DNA from: Arion vulgaris
Taxonomy: Eukaryota; Mollusca; Gastropoda; Stylommatophora; Arionidae
DNA: 64,000 nt
Reading direction: 5' to 3'
Assembly: GCA_020796225.1 (NCBI GenBank)
Contig: CM036761.1
Span: forward strand, 33,562,928-33,626,927
The stretch's first letter is position 1. Each line of letters opens with the position of its first letter. Positions 48,701-63,700 of the stretch are shown here, in pieces. A program made the translations under genes and the position numbers. The notes under the pieces were generated by a model. The model saw nothing but the letters and a program-made list of their open reading frames with translations. It did no database searches and was not told the origin of the DNA.

Positions 48701-51700
48701 AAACTCTGTATCAGAGACCAAGCAGGATACAATTATCACCATGAAAACTAATGCTAAAAAAAATAGCGTGGCAGTGAGCCAGACTTGGTTGAAAATGGGT
48801 TGCAGCGTAAGTGTTAATCATGTGAAAATTAACTGCATTAATACTCTAAGTCTTGCAATATCTATTTAACTGCAATTTATGTAGACATAAACATCTCATA
48901 TTCAAAGCAAAGTAGAAGTTGAGATAGAAGAAACTTAACTCACAAATATATATATTACAGCAACTCACCCTTTTTCTGGGTACAGAACTATAGATCTTGG
49001 CTTAAAACCACTGGTTGATGCTAAGATGACACCAATAGGAGAACGTACCACATCTATTCGTGCAATATTTATGGCATTCTTAGAAGAACAAGTCCAATAC
49101 AAAGTGCGAGCATAAGGATCTACTGCAATGTCATATGGCTGGAAGGCATGTTCAGGATCATTTACAACTGTACTAATCTGTAATAAAACACAGCATTTTG
49201 CACAAAGTTAGTAAGAATACAGATCACTATGAAATTTACACATCAATAAAAAAGACATCAAAGTGGAGGACAATTCCTGTCTGGCAATATCTCTCCAGGC
49301 ATTAGACAGTGGCACAGAAGGTGAAAGGTAGATTATAAATTAGGACAAAATTGAAAGATAGAAAGGATATTAGGTGAGAGATACTTAATTAAGGTATACT
49401 TTGCCCGACAATTTCTGCTAAAATTTTATCTCGAACCCTGGAATTTCCACGGAACATGTTCACTAGTGCAGTGTTATCAAATTCGCTATTGGCTACCTTA
49501 TGTACTGTTCAATGTTGTCCTCCTATTGTGCTCTGTGTCTTCCTGGAGGTCTAGATCCCTGACTCATGACATCCAATGCATGTCCCAGCCGTTGGTCCTC
49601 TGACATTATGGGGAGGTAACCGGGGCAAATGAGACTGTTTTAATTTGGTTTGTAGTGAGTGAACTTGCAAGTCTTTGGCGTATTATTACTTGCAAACATT
49701 GTCTCTTCGTGTTACTTGAATCATCATCATTAAGGTGCGTATCCTTTACAGGACGTTGCTCTCTTTGCAGCACATCTGAAATTCACTCTGTCTCTAGCCA
49801 GTTCACCCACTTCGTCAATGGTCATATTCATGATTTCTTTAATATCTTGTAGCCATCTTCTTCTTGGTCTGCCTCTGCGTCCTGGGACCCTGCCCTCTAG
49901 TATTGTTCTTTCCAAGCCATCGTGACGCTTGATGTGACCAAAGTATGTAATTTTTCTGTATAGTATGTTGTTTATCAGCAATTCTCTTTAACATTTAGTT
50001 CTTTCAGAACATCAGTGTTCTTTCTTTTTTCTGTCCATGGTATTCGTAGGATCTTTCTTTAGCATTTAGTTTCGAGGGACTGGATTTTCGTTCTTAATTT
50101 TTGTGTTACTTAAATAGTCTACTATTCATGTTACTATTCTATTCTATTTTACTTGAGTAGTCGTCCTCAAATATCACATTACAGTAGTTTAACGATGACA
50201 TTTGGTAGCCGCTGTCTTAGTCCCCGAAATACTCAAAAGTCTAGACTGACATCATGAAGGATTGGTGTATAGTTCATTTTATCTTTTTGGTAAATTCTCT
50301 TTCATTGATAAATCCATGATTAATGGCCTGAATCGTCTCACCAATGGTAGCTCCAATATATTTAAACTGTCTTCTTCTTTGCGTTCGTTCTTTACAACCA
50401 ATTTTAATCACTCTTTGTGATATGTTTAATCTTTGCCAAGAACGTGTATACGTTGCACATTGGCTTAGTAGGTCCCTAAACGCATATACTTCTACACGTT
50501 TAGGGCACATGCATCCGATTTCAGCCAAACCACCTTAGTCGCCTCTTACGACATGCATGGCAGGTAACAGTGGTTCTATTCTTTACACCCCACAGTTGGG
50601 CCCCGGTAACCACTCGGGCGATTTAAACTATCATTTGCCCCAGAACCTGTTCTCCCAATGTAATCTAGTGCTTTTTTTGTGTTTGAGATCACAATGGTTT
50701 TTGTTTACGATTTTCTCTACAGTTCTCTTTATGAATTACGTTTATAAACCATGCTACAGACTTCTTTTTTTTGGGTGCCATGTCAGTTTCTTTTCCGTTT
50801 CTAATCTCCCTTTTCAGAAAATATTACCTATTGACACTGTACATTTTTTCTCCTTATAAAAAGTTGCTCATTTCATGAGACCCCATTTATTAGTGCAGTT
50901 ATTGTGTCCAACCATACATGCTTCTAAATGTTAAAAAAATTAGCTGTTATACATGGATGGCGTATAGAAATGTCCCCAACCTTCATTGTTATTTGTGGAT
51001 CTTGAACCTGCATGCAAAATATGACATGTTGGCTAAAGCACCTAGAAGTAGGGGTGTCAGCGATGAAAAAGGGGGAACATACAATAGTTCGTTTAACAAC
51101 AAATAAATGACCACTGTAATATCCATGCATTGACTATCTGCTGAGCATTTCCATTTGCTTTTCAGCTGTTCATGGCATTTTTAAGTTTCTCCTGGAAAAT
51201 TACATCTCTTTCATATCCTTTTACTCGCCCAAGTGGTTACCAGGGCCCAAATTTGGGGTGCAAAGAATAGAACCACTGTTACCTGCCCGCATGTTGTAAG
51301 AGGAGACAAAGGAGGTTAGGCTGAAATCGAATGTACATGTCCTAAACGTGTCAAAGTCTATGCATTTAGGGGCCTAAAAAACAAATGTGCAACGTATACA
51401 CGTTCTTGGCAAAGATCAAACATATTACAAAGAGTGATTAAAATTGGCCGTAGTAAGAACGACGCAAAGAAGAAATCCTTTTACTGCCCAAGATTCAGTG
51501 CCATATGACAAAATATACTCTATATAAACACTAAGATATCTTTATCTTATTTTTATAGATCTGTGGTAGAGGTAACCCTTTATTTTCCAGAATGCTGTTT
51601 GTGTTGAACTCTTAAAACATTGCAGTTTCACTGTCACAATTTAACAGTAGACTGAGCTATCCAAGCTAATCAATAACAGTGTGAGTAGTGTTTCAAAATA

Positions 51701-54700
51701 AAAAAAATCTCAAAACATACGATTTAGCAATGAAAGCAACATTTATATTAGTGCTATCATACCATGGTTCCATTGTCATGTGCTCTTTTGATGATTTTCT
51801 GTCTTCCCTCAACCCAGTAAATGAACTCTCCTACTGGGTCATAAGCTAAAGACTTAATGTTCTTCATGCCATTGATAGGTAACACAACCTCAGGATTGTC
51901 AACAGCATTGTCAGATTCAATAACTAGCCGGATGGTTGCATTTCTGGTTGACATCAAGAGGTAATGTTTAGGAGCTGCAAGGAAAAATTACATGAATATA
52001 TATAAGATTCGGTTGAATTCTATTGTCACACACTTTTCATCAACTGACATGTCACAATATATTTTTTTAACAGCACAAAGTAGTTTTATTAGTCAGGTCT
52101 TTGCATAGAAATATTCCTCATTTGAAAGGTTATCACTTGAAAGGAAAAAAACAATCATTGGTTGCTTTGAATTGAACCAAACAAGTTCTTTCTTTACTTC
52201 TGCGTCCGCCTGCTATGATTTCAGATGTAGTCAGGGCACCTGGTATGGCGATACTGATTTTTATGTGAAGGCCTGCTTTCCTTATTTTCAGTATTTTCTT
52301 TTAAACAGCTGGAGATTATAGTAACTCTAGCTACCATAACTCATTCTGCTTGAAAAGCATCACTATTTGACTCAATGACTTCTTATTAGTCAGACATGAA
52401 GCAGGTTTATTTTGCAGCTGACACTTCAGGTCTGAAGGTGGTTTCGCTGTCCATCACTGTTGAATGTGGCTGGTTGTGATCAGTAGTCAATTCTGCCAGA
52501 TGTTCTATTGTATTCTTTATACCAAAAATGCATTTCCCATATGATTCTATGAATAGCCCTAGGCATGAAATTCTTGCCATATATTAACAAAAATAACAAT
52601 AAGTTTCAGATAAAGCTCTAAACAAACCTGAACAAGTGCGTTGATCATCATTGAGTGTGTAGTGAGTTGGACATGCACAGTGGTGAGTAATATTGTTGGG
52701 AAAGTCAGTAGGATGCGCCAAACACAAATGGGAGCATCCACCATTGTTCTCCACACGCATTAGTGCCTTTAATCATAAATGAACAAACAACCAAATGTCA
52801 GTATTCAAGTACAATCACAATTTACATAGCTTAAAAATGAAACATACAAGTTATGATACATGAAAGTGCATACAAAACAAACATTGAATGAAAACAAATA
52901 TTAGAAGTAACTCATCATCATCAAGGTGTGTATCCTTTATAGGACGTTGCTCTCTTTGCAGCACATCTGAAGTAACTAAACTTCATAATTCAAAATCAAG
53001 AAAGTCAAAACTAAAAAAAAGAGTAACTGTTCTTACTCCAAGGACTGCAATACTCTCCACCTAAATAGATCTGAAGTACCTAGGTATGGGAAGCAGGAGG
53101 TTGCAAATATTAAATCCAGTACTCCCTCTTTCTACTATGACAGGCATTTGGTGCCAAGAAACCAGACACACACACCCCCACCCCTCAAACTCTACTAGGG
53201 CTAAGTTCTAGACTATGGGTGAAGTAACCCTATAATAACTTCTGGCAGAGCAAGTCATCCAATAGAATGCAGCCAATACTTTACCAGCTTGAGGGCATAT
53301 CCCAACCACCATCATGATTTTCCCTGGGAGCACACCAGCTAGAAAAAATAATCCACAAAGAACGCTCTTCTCCAATGTCTTGAGGACAATGTCATGTGTA
53401 CAAGAAAATGAACAAGTCAATATTTAAACTATCAGAGTGAACGTAGAAGAATCCTCTGATGTGTCTCTTCAAGCATTCAGCTCAATCTCTCTGCAATAAG
53501 TTACTCCAAATTCCACTCTCGATTTTCCCCATACATGCACAGCAATCCGTAGGTTTCGGCTCCCAGGAACTAACTTCAATGTCATTATCATGCTTATCCC
53601 TCTTGTACACACGTTCCAGTAGAAAACAGCCTGAAATCTTCTACCCGTCTATAATTTCATATAGAGATCTTTTGGCTTCATCTAGTGATTTTTTCATAAA
53701 ATATGAAATACATATCACCACAATTATATGCAACATGAACTTAAATTGGCTAAATAACAAAAATGATTATATATGGTTATACTAGAGTGAAAACAGCCTG
53801 AAATCTTCTACCCGTCTATAATTTCATATAGAGATCTTTTGGCTTCATCTAGTGATTTTTTCATAAAATATGAAATACATATCACCACAATTATATGCAA
53901 CATGAACTTAAATTGGCTAAAATAACAAAAATGATTATATATGGTTATACTAGAGTGAAAACAAGAAAAATTAACTAAAAATATGAGGTTTATGAATTTC
54001 ATATACTATATTTTACAGATAAATAGCATTTCCATTCACCTGACTGTCTAGAAGCATGAAATACCAAGATGTCCATGACCAGGTCAATATCACCTTGAAT
54101 CATAGTTCTGTTTAGCCCAGTTGTTTTGTTAGCTCTTTCTATTGACTTATGCTTAAATCTGTCAGTACACAAAGTCCTGGTACTGGCTTAAACCCATTGG
54201 TTGTTCTATATCTGATTGGACAACCAATCTCATGTCAGCTCCTGTGGTTAAACAAGGTTATGTATTAGAATCCAAATTATTAAAGTTGATGAATTATCGA
54301 GTGACAGAGACATGTTATTTTTAGAGAATTCCAGCTCAAATCTCATCGGCTGGCTATTCATATTTAGCAGTTAACACTTTTTATGAGCACTGGCATACTC
54401 AGGGGGGCTACAGTGCTTTCACAACTAAAAGAGACAATCTTTCAAATAAGAAAAGAACAAATCAAATTCAACAAATACTCAACCAGAAAACCCATCATCA
54501 CACTGGACACACTGTAGCAACTGTACTTGTAAATGACATAGTAAAACATGCACTGTTCACATACCCAAGACTTACCACATAAAAAAGGAAACTATTACCA
54601 GAAGCAAAGACCCAATACAGCACTGCTGAACAGTTACAAAATAAATGCAATTTTTTAAGCTTAGTATTGACTGAAAGAGTAACAAGTTCAGCAGCAGTCC

Positions 54701-57700
54701 TAGTTCTTCTCCTTCATTCACTCTACACCAACCACTCTTTGTGGTTGATATGTCTGTAGGCCAACACATCCGGTTTCTGTATGATTTTTTATGTAGAGTT
54801 GCCTCCAGACATAGGATACAAAATATAATAAACAAATAAACTTTTTTTAAACGGACCTAGGAATACATTCTACTAGGCTGGATGCAGAGCCAGAACACAT
54901 CTTGTAGACCAGACCTAGCTCAACAAATTCAACCAAAACAGACAGATTCCTGCTGCACACACATATATTGTAGTTGGGTACCAGACTCACCAAGTTAGGA
55001 CAGAGAACTTAGCTAAGAAGTGAACAGACTAGTATTGTCAAGTCTAAAGAACTTCCCATTCTTACAGCATTAAACTCATTTTACACTTTCAATGTCCTAT
55101 AATATAAAAATAAAGAAATCCTATGGCACATTGTTTCATTTTAATAGAAAGTATTGAAGTTGAGAAAGCTTTTAGGAAAAAAAATGTGTACATATGATTT
55201 CACAAGGACAACATTTCCTCACAGCCAGTAATGAGTGTTAATGGTGAAGGCCAAAAATGGCTTGGTCAGCATTAGAATAAGTATCTACTGCTTAATAATA
55301 TTTACTCACTTTGTAACAATGTAAAAATAATATATAACTAACCATTCATATCAGCTGACATAATACTGTGGTTGTTCACATCTGTCCAATACAGACGCCT
55401 CTCAAGGTAGTCAATAGTTAGATCCTGGGCATGGCCAATGTGTGCAATCAGAACTTTACGATTCGTCCCATCCAAGTGAGCTCTCTCTAGTGTAGGGTTA
55501 TCTCCCCACACAGTCCAGTACATGTAACTGAAACATTCAAGTCAGTAAGTAACAAAAGCAAACAAAGTATATATATCTATACACAATAATGTTCTAACTC
55601 AGATGTTTTCAAACTTTGCTTTAGTGTTCAGCAAGAGACATTTCAAGGTTTTGAAAAAAAACAAAATATTGCACCGTGTTAATGACGCATGCATGCACTG
55701 TTACCCCAAGCAAAAGTAGCGATGGTTTCTAAATATACCAAAATATTCTGCTAGCTCATTTAAAATCAGTTTCATTTTCAGTCTTGTTTATTTTTTTTTA
55801 GTTTCTTATATGAGTTTCTGAGTATGAATTTTGATACTATAGGGAAGCCACAGGCATTTTCTTGAAACTAAGGGAGCCTTGGACCTAAAATATTTGAAAA
55901 CCACTGCTCTAACCTAAGCTTACAGCTCCATTTGTATGTACTCATGAAGATTTCAGATTGCCAAATACTATTTCTATGCAGTCTTTTATTGTATACTTTG
56001 CTTGAAAAAAGTCTTTTGATCAAAATGTTTAGTCCATTATTGTACTTTGTACAACTACCTTGCTTCAGGTTTTAATAATTCACATAAACATATGTAATCC
56101 CAAATAAGCATAGACTTGACATGCTAAAACTTCAACTCACACAATAAACTGTTCACTTAATATTGGAATGACATGCTACTGTTAGTATTTATATTAATTT
56201 GTTACATGTGTCATAACTGTATAGAGTTTTCCAATGGCAGACGATATAAAATTTATGAACTTTGTCTTTGCATTAGATAAAAACAGTAGGGATGAGATGG
56301 GTTTGTGCAAAATGGACAAGGCACATTCCCATATTAGATGTCCTGGATAGGCAGGCATAAATAAAGAGGAAATGACCGCCTGTAAAGATGAAAAAGCCCA
56401 TACATATATTGACATGAACAGTGCCTTTGAGTTGTCTGGGCCCACAAGGGGAGCAGAGAATAGTAATACTGCGTCCTACAAGGCATGTTATAAGAGGCCA
56501 CTGAGGTAGGGGCATAGAGAAGCTACTTTAGTAAATAAAACGTGCCACAGAAATTGGAGGTGCTAGCCAACTTGTAGGCGCATAACTGGCACAATGTACA
56601 ATCGCTCTTAGGATCAGATCACATACAGATCATAGAGTGGTTTAACAAGTGGTTGACACGGAGCGTTTGAAGAAGAAATAAATGTTATGTGAAACTGGCA
56701 AACTTGTGAGCCTCATAGTTTCTGTCTTGGATGTGCTTATTTGTGCTTGCATGAAGAATGGAATGCATTTGTGTGATCTTGCAATCTGTTCCCATTTTCA
56801 TACATTAAAATTTGATTGTCAGCAAAAAGTAGCTTATTCATAGTGTCACTTTCTAAATCAGTTTTATTTAATGGGTGTTACTATATCTTCTGGATTTACC
56901 GCAAGGCTTGTCTCAGATGTTATTGTATCCATTTATATATGTTACATAGCAGTGGTGACATAACACATCCATGTCTCACTTCTTTTGTCAATCCATCAGG
57001 TGTTCTTACTACACTTTGGTAAGACTGGTAAAAGGACATTATGCCATCCAATAACTTCTATGTATTTCGTAGTCTTCCAACACTGACCACAGATTGTACC
57101 TATCTACTATGTGGTATCATGTGAGAACAGAAATACAGCTAATTGAATCTAAGCATTTTTTGCTAAGAAATACATGCTGTAGATATAATGAGGTATTTTA
57201 CAAAAGAACAAAATTATTTTTAAAATGAGAACAAATGTAGAGAGAGAGAGCAAAAAAATAAAAGCGAGACAGACCACCCTAACTCATATATGACAGCTAT
57301 AAATTATGATATTTTCCACAAATGTAACGTATGTGTACCTGAAACATTTTTCAGCAAACAAGAAGACTGCATAAATAAAATTGTGACGGCTTCCTCTCAA
57401 ATTATATTGTGAACTTCCAAAGTTGATGAGACAATGTGAGCTACATGGGTGTTAAAATGCTTACCCATTTGGAGGATCCAAAGCTAAAGCTCTTGGCTCA
57501 TTCAAACTTCTCCAGACTAAAACCTTGCGTGATGATCCATCTAGTCTAGCAACCTCAATTCTATTCTTGCCAGTGTCTGCCCAGTAGATGTTGTGAGCCA
57601 CCCAGTCCACTGCCATGCCCTCAGGAAAGTCCAGTCCAAACTGTATGATGTGCTGTAGTGAGCTACCATTCATAAAGGCTCGACTGATATGCTGTAGATA

Positions 57701-60700
57701 AAATTTTAAATATGATAATGTGAAAAAAAAATGGTTTTACTCATACAGCATTCTGTTGATATTTTTTCTCTACTGCTTTCACTATAGAATAATCATGTTA
57801 GCCATTGAGCATAAGTACATTATTTAGTTTACAATGAAGCTAGGATATTTGCACCTTACAGCCGAATACATCTGATTTTGACATGAGCTTTATTCATGGA
57901 AGTCTCCAGACTATATAATGCACAGTAGTACCTATGGTTTTTCTCTGTAGCAATAGTCTTTGCACCATGCTATCCCCTGAGTTTGCTTCTGGTGGTAGTT
58001 ATTAGGACCTATATGTCTCAAAATCATGATGTGGCATCAAAGAGCTACCGCATCTTTTGTAAGACACTGTGGTCTGGTATCCTTAGTAGTCTTGGTCAGA
58101 TTTGTGGTTAATATTCTTTCTTACAGATGAATATTGATGAGCATTTTTTATGAGATAGTGGAGGGAAAGTCACTCAGACAATAAGCTAAATTACTAAATA
58201 AACCCACTCCCATGAAAGCCACGGACATCAATATTCAGGTTCCACATGTAACAACAAGCACATATTAAAATATGATTTCAAACAAGATATTCAACAAAAT
58301 TCTGAAATAGTGAGACAATTTAAGCTGCGGATATTTCAAATTTCTGGCTATTAAAGACGGCGAAAATTAGCATTTATTACCTGTAATTCCACATCAGTCC
58401 AGTAAATTCTGTTGTCCAAAATATCAAAATCAATAGCCATAGCCTTTTGAATGCCTTGTATGGGGATAGCTTGGTTGTTCTGGTTAGTCTCCAATGAAAC
58501 TCTACGAATATCTGATCGACTTGAAAATAAAAGGAAAGCTTCAGGCACTATGCATGTGCTACCATCAGCTCGCAGCTCCAGCCCCATAGGACAAGCACAC
58601 ACATGCTTTAAAGGTAAGGGTCTAAACAAGCAGAGGTGGCTGCAGTTTCCATTATTTTCTGCACAAGTATTTGTACCTAGAATAGAAAACATTATCAACA
58701 TTACTGATGAAATTAGCTTCAACATGGCAAAACAAAGACATCCTTACAAAGCTTGGATCTATTTACCTATATTGGTATGTGAATATGCAGTGATAATAAA
58801 ATATGGCATGGCAAAAGTATCATCAATTGGATGGAAAACAGACAGCTGGAAGATTTGAATTTTGCAGATGATATTGCCTTATTATGTAAAAACAAACAAG
58901 ATATGAAAAAAAACAAATACATCTTATGGCATGTCATCCATAGTGTCAAAAGTTGAACTGCAGATAAGTTATAAAAAGACAAGGAAGACAGCCATGACAA
59001 GTAATGTAGATATCAAGCTGGAATCCAAATTGATGAAAATAACAATAGTTAACCTATTTGGGCAGCAATTATGACTGCACAGATAGATGCACACAAAAAA
59101 AGAAATGATCCTACGGATTGTAAAAGTAACATCAGTTTTTTAAAAGCGTAAATAAAATATGGAACTCCCAAGATATACAGTTTGAAAACTAAATTAAGAA
59201 TTTTAAATTCCAATGTTGTCTCAATATTAACATATGCCAGCAATTGTTGGTAAATAACTAAAGGTATAGAAAGTAAGTTGAAGAATGCATTTGAAAATAG
59301 ATGGCTGTGTAAAATAATGAGCATAATATGGGATGAATACAGGAGAAGTGATGAAATCAGAAAAATGTCTGCTCAACCACTAGCATAAACTGTTATAAGA
59401 GAAAATGATTTGAGCATGATGGCTCTAGAGGTGGGACCTCTGGCCAATGAAAGCAATTCCAAAGGGCAGTTAGGGTGGCAAAGTTCTGCTCAAGACAAGC
59501 TAATTGATGAACATATTTCACATGATAGAAGAAATGATAGAAGAAAACTAGTCACAACAGAGATGAAGTGTCTACGCAGAATGCTGGGTGTAACAAGAAG
59601 CGACCGGTTGAGAAATGAAGACATCAGGAAAAAGTGGGTACAACATCAGTACTGAACTTCATCAAGAAACAACAAATTAAATGGTTCGACCGCATAAACA
59701 GATTACCAACAGACAGTACACCTCAAAGAGCAATGCTGCTCCAAAACAGTGGCTACAAAGCAAAAGGCAGGCCATGCAAAAGATAGACCTCAGAGATAAC
59801 AGAAGCGACGAAAGACACTACGAAGCGCACACAAAGGCCCGTTTTAGAAATCTCTTATTGACCTGACGCTGTGAGGCAACACAGGATTGGAGAAAAGAAA
59901 GACATATTTCACAAATATTTCAGATTTGTTAGAAAATGAAACTAATGTAACACTCAGCATCTCATCTTCAAAGAAAGATAAACATGGTTACTATATATAG
60001 CCTATCTTGTATTTATGTGCTCACCACTTAGTCTGTTGATATTGACAGCTTTAAGACCCATCAAATCTGGAAGTTGGTCAATTATGGAAGATCTATTCAA
60101 ACCAGTGTACTTGTTTACCCTTTCAATAGATCTGGCTTGCCAATCCGTCCAATAGATATAGTCATCTGAAAATGTTCAATCTAAAATTACTTACATTGTG
60201 CATTTTTTTGCCTTTTACGTGACAAAAATCATTTACACTCTGAACTCTTTTCATTTTATTACAAATTGTAGATATTCAAATATCAATCACTTTAACCAAA
60301 ATTAATTCAAGGGTATTTTGTAACAGTTTATATCCAGATGCATGAAAAGAATTTTGAAATTTTAATGAAGAGTCCAGTCCAGCCATGTCTTTTAAATGTA
60401 GTACTCAGTTTATGATTGCACATATTTAAAATGTTGTAGATCTCTTAACAAATGAAATGAAAGTGAACATTAATCATCAAACTGAACTTGATGAGTGGTA
60501 TCCGGATGGGTTTATGGGATTTACCTGAGCACCATCTATTGTTACAATCATTATGGATAGCGCTGAGAAGATTAAGCGGTCAGTCACATATAGGAATTGG
60601 TAATGTGTCTAGAACAAATTTCTGGAGATAATGGAGAAGGGCTTAGTGCTGCAGGTAGATGATATATACCTAAATAAGATTTCTGCAATACAAGCAGTAC

Positions 60701-63700
60701 TGGTTGCTTAACTGACATCATAGCTCTCAGGACAGACCATAGGTGATTAGTCTCCCTCAGCAGATGTCAAATAGTATGCATACTGATGGTTCCCAGGGCT
60801 TGCTGATTAAACACACTTCTCATTCTGCAGCAAACACCTGCATTTTCAGGGCAACTGATCCATCAAATACTCTGGAGATTGGAAACCACAATAGATGACA
60901 TCTACTCATAGTGCAACCGGCCATTTTAGAACTTCAGAAGCATTAACTTAAAGTCAAACACAATAATGACTCCAGTACATGAAGTCCCAGAGAGTCATGG
61001 GAGGACAGCAGCAATGGCCTCAACCTTCATTCTCATACTAGAGGTAGTTGTTCTGCATGCTCCATTCCATTCTGCAACAACCCTACCATTCAAGCTAGTT
61101 ATGAAACCACAGCTTGATTTTCTCCCAAGATGCAGACTCATCTGTATATACAACAGCAGCATCACCTGCGTTATCTGCAATCAGTGTTATTTACATTTTG
61201 GTAGAGTTGCAACTGTGGTCATCATGTCAATTCTTCTTTCAGTTTGGGCCATCCATGACATGCTACATTTGATTCTCGTAGCCTTTTTTCCTATTCCCTG
61301 CAATGAATTCAAAGTGTTATGGCCTCTAACACTTATTTTAGCGTAAAGGTTGGCGTTCCGTATCTCCAGTGCCCCTCGCCATTCAGACAAACTTTATTTA
61401 CTCTGACTTCATAGGTACTTATAATTTAGATTCCCAAGTAAAGGATCAGAGAGTCTTTAGTCCAACCATGTACTGTGTGTACACACATAATTTTGTCTCG
61501 AAGCTGGCCTAGATGTAACATTACCTCAGCATAAATTGAGCCCTGCCTCTTCATAATTACTGGTTTTCATTTTTTAAAACGTCAGATTGATATACTAACT
61601 CCCACTGCCGTTTCAGCTACCAATTTAACACAACACACTACATGTTCAACAGCAACGTACCTAGTAAACTGAACCCAAAAATATGTGGCAATCCCTCAGA
61701 CACTATGACTTTTCTATTTCTGCCATCCAGATCAGCCACCTCTATACGATCAGTATTGGCATCACCCCAGTACAATCGCTTATCTACAAGATCTAGAGCC
61801 AAACCATTGGGCCAGCCGAGATTGCTTCGAATGATAACAGATCTGTTTGTTCCATCCAGAAAAGCTCTCTCTATTAGGGGCTCTTTACCCCAGTCTGTCC
61901 AGTACATGTACCTGTAAGTAATTATAAAAAATACTATTAGCGTAAGCATATGTAAATGTTAGAGACAATTATGTAGTAAGATCTAAAATTATCCAGCAGA
62001 ATGGTGTATGTGTGTAGAATAAATAGTAACAAGAGGAAGCCATGGTCTGGTTAAGAATTGGTTAACCAACTCTATTATGATTAAGAGTTGACTGTAAATA
62101 ACAATAACCATTTTAACATCTATGAGAATAATTTGCCATCTCTGGAAACTTTAATACACACATTTGTCCTTAATTCTTTTGTTCAGTTAGTGTATATTGT
62201 TCATGTTTTCAATAGTCTTCTCTTTTTCGCACTTCCTACAGGAAATCTGCAAAATGCTACTGTTTCTAACTATGATCTTATAATGGGTGTATGTCTTTCC
62301 GACTTTTAAGTAATTCAATATTTATTAGTAACTGACTACAGAAATGTGTACTTTGTTTCACATTGTCTTTGTTGTTCTCTTATATAACATTTAAAAATTC
62401 AAAACAAATGTCAATAACTCTACCACAAAATAAATAATCTGATCTGCATCTTATTTTTTGGCAGATTCAACTTATCACAAAAATTCATGAACAAATACCC
62501 TACCCAGCAACAGGATTTATGCAGATTGCTCTTGGTTGATCCAGTCTATCAGATATCAGAACTTTACGAGATGTCCCATTTAAACGAGACACTTCAATCC
62601 GGTCAGTACCAGTGTCTGTCCAGTACAGGTTTTGTGCTATCCAATCTATGGCAACACCATCAGGGTGATCAACTTCTGTGTCTACAAGCGTCTCTTGTTC
62701 TTCAAAATAATAATAAATTTAATTCAGTTTTAAGTACAACAAAGATGAATCATAGTGAAACTTGTTTTTAAAACCATTTATAATGACAGTAAGTAATACT
62801 ATTTGTTTGCAACTTGTTATTCACTCGCAACACAATATTAAAATGATAGATACAAATCTATATATTTTTTACTCATAGTTTAGAATGGATGAGGAATTTA
62901 ACTATCACCTACAATGTACTATTCAATGTTTACATAAAAACTGCTTAATCCGAACATCACATAACTTAAAGAAGTAGTGACACCAATTAGTTTGAATTAA
63001 CAGAATCCCTTTAATCTTGTAGTTTGAATTAGTAGAATCAATTTAATCTTAATGTTCACCTGTGCCATCCAATCGGGCTCTTTGTATTTTTTTAACTTCA
63101 TCATCTGTCCAATAGATAAATCCTGTACTACTGTCATAGTCTAAGGCAATGGCATGTTGAAAGTCTGTAAGTGGGAGGACAACATCTGTGTAGTCAGGAG
63201 TATCCAGGGAAATCTGACGAATATCTTGTCGTCTTGCCAAGAACAGGATTTTTTCTGCACCTGAATGAAAATATCTATTGTTATATTTGGATGATAACTA
63301 ATTTTTTGTGTGAATCCTTCCATCACATTTCCTTACACATTTGTATTATTACTTTTCCATCTAGCAAACTCTCTTCTTCAATGCACTTTCACATCCCTAA
63401 GATTTAGCTATACATTCTCTCATGTTAAAAGAAACTAAAAGAAGTTTTACAAAGGAGTTATATAGACAACAAATCAACACAAGAATATTTTAGTTAAAAA
63501 TAAACTTTCCTGCTGTGCTTTATGTTTTGTACATATTTCACCATTTGTAATCAGTGTTATTGTTGTCTATCCTATATTCTCTTCGATACCATCCTTTTCT
63601 ATAAGTGTCTGTATTTACAGTTACATTTGCTCCAAATGTCTTATCCCCTCACATAATACAATCTATCACTTCAACCACCACCAGTTTACCTTTAGCACAA

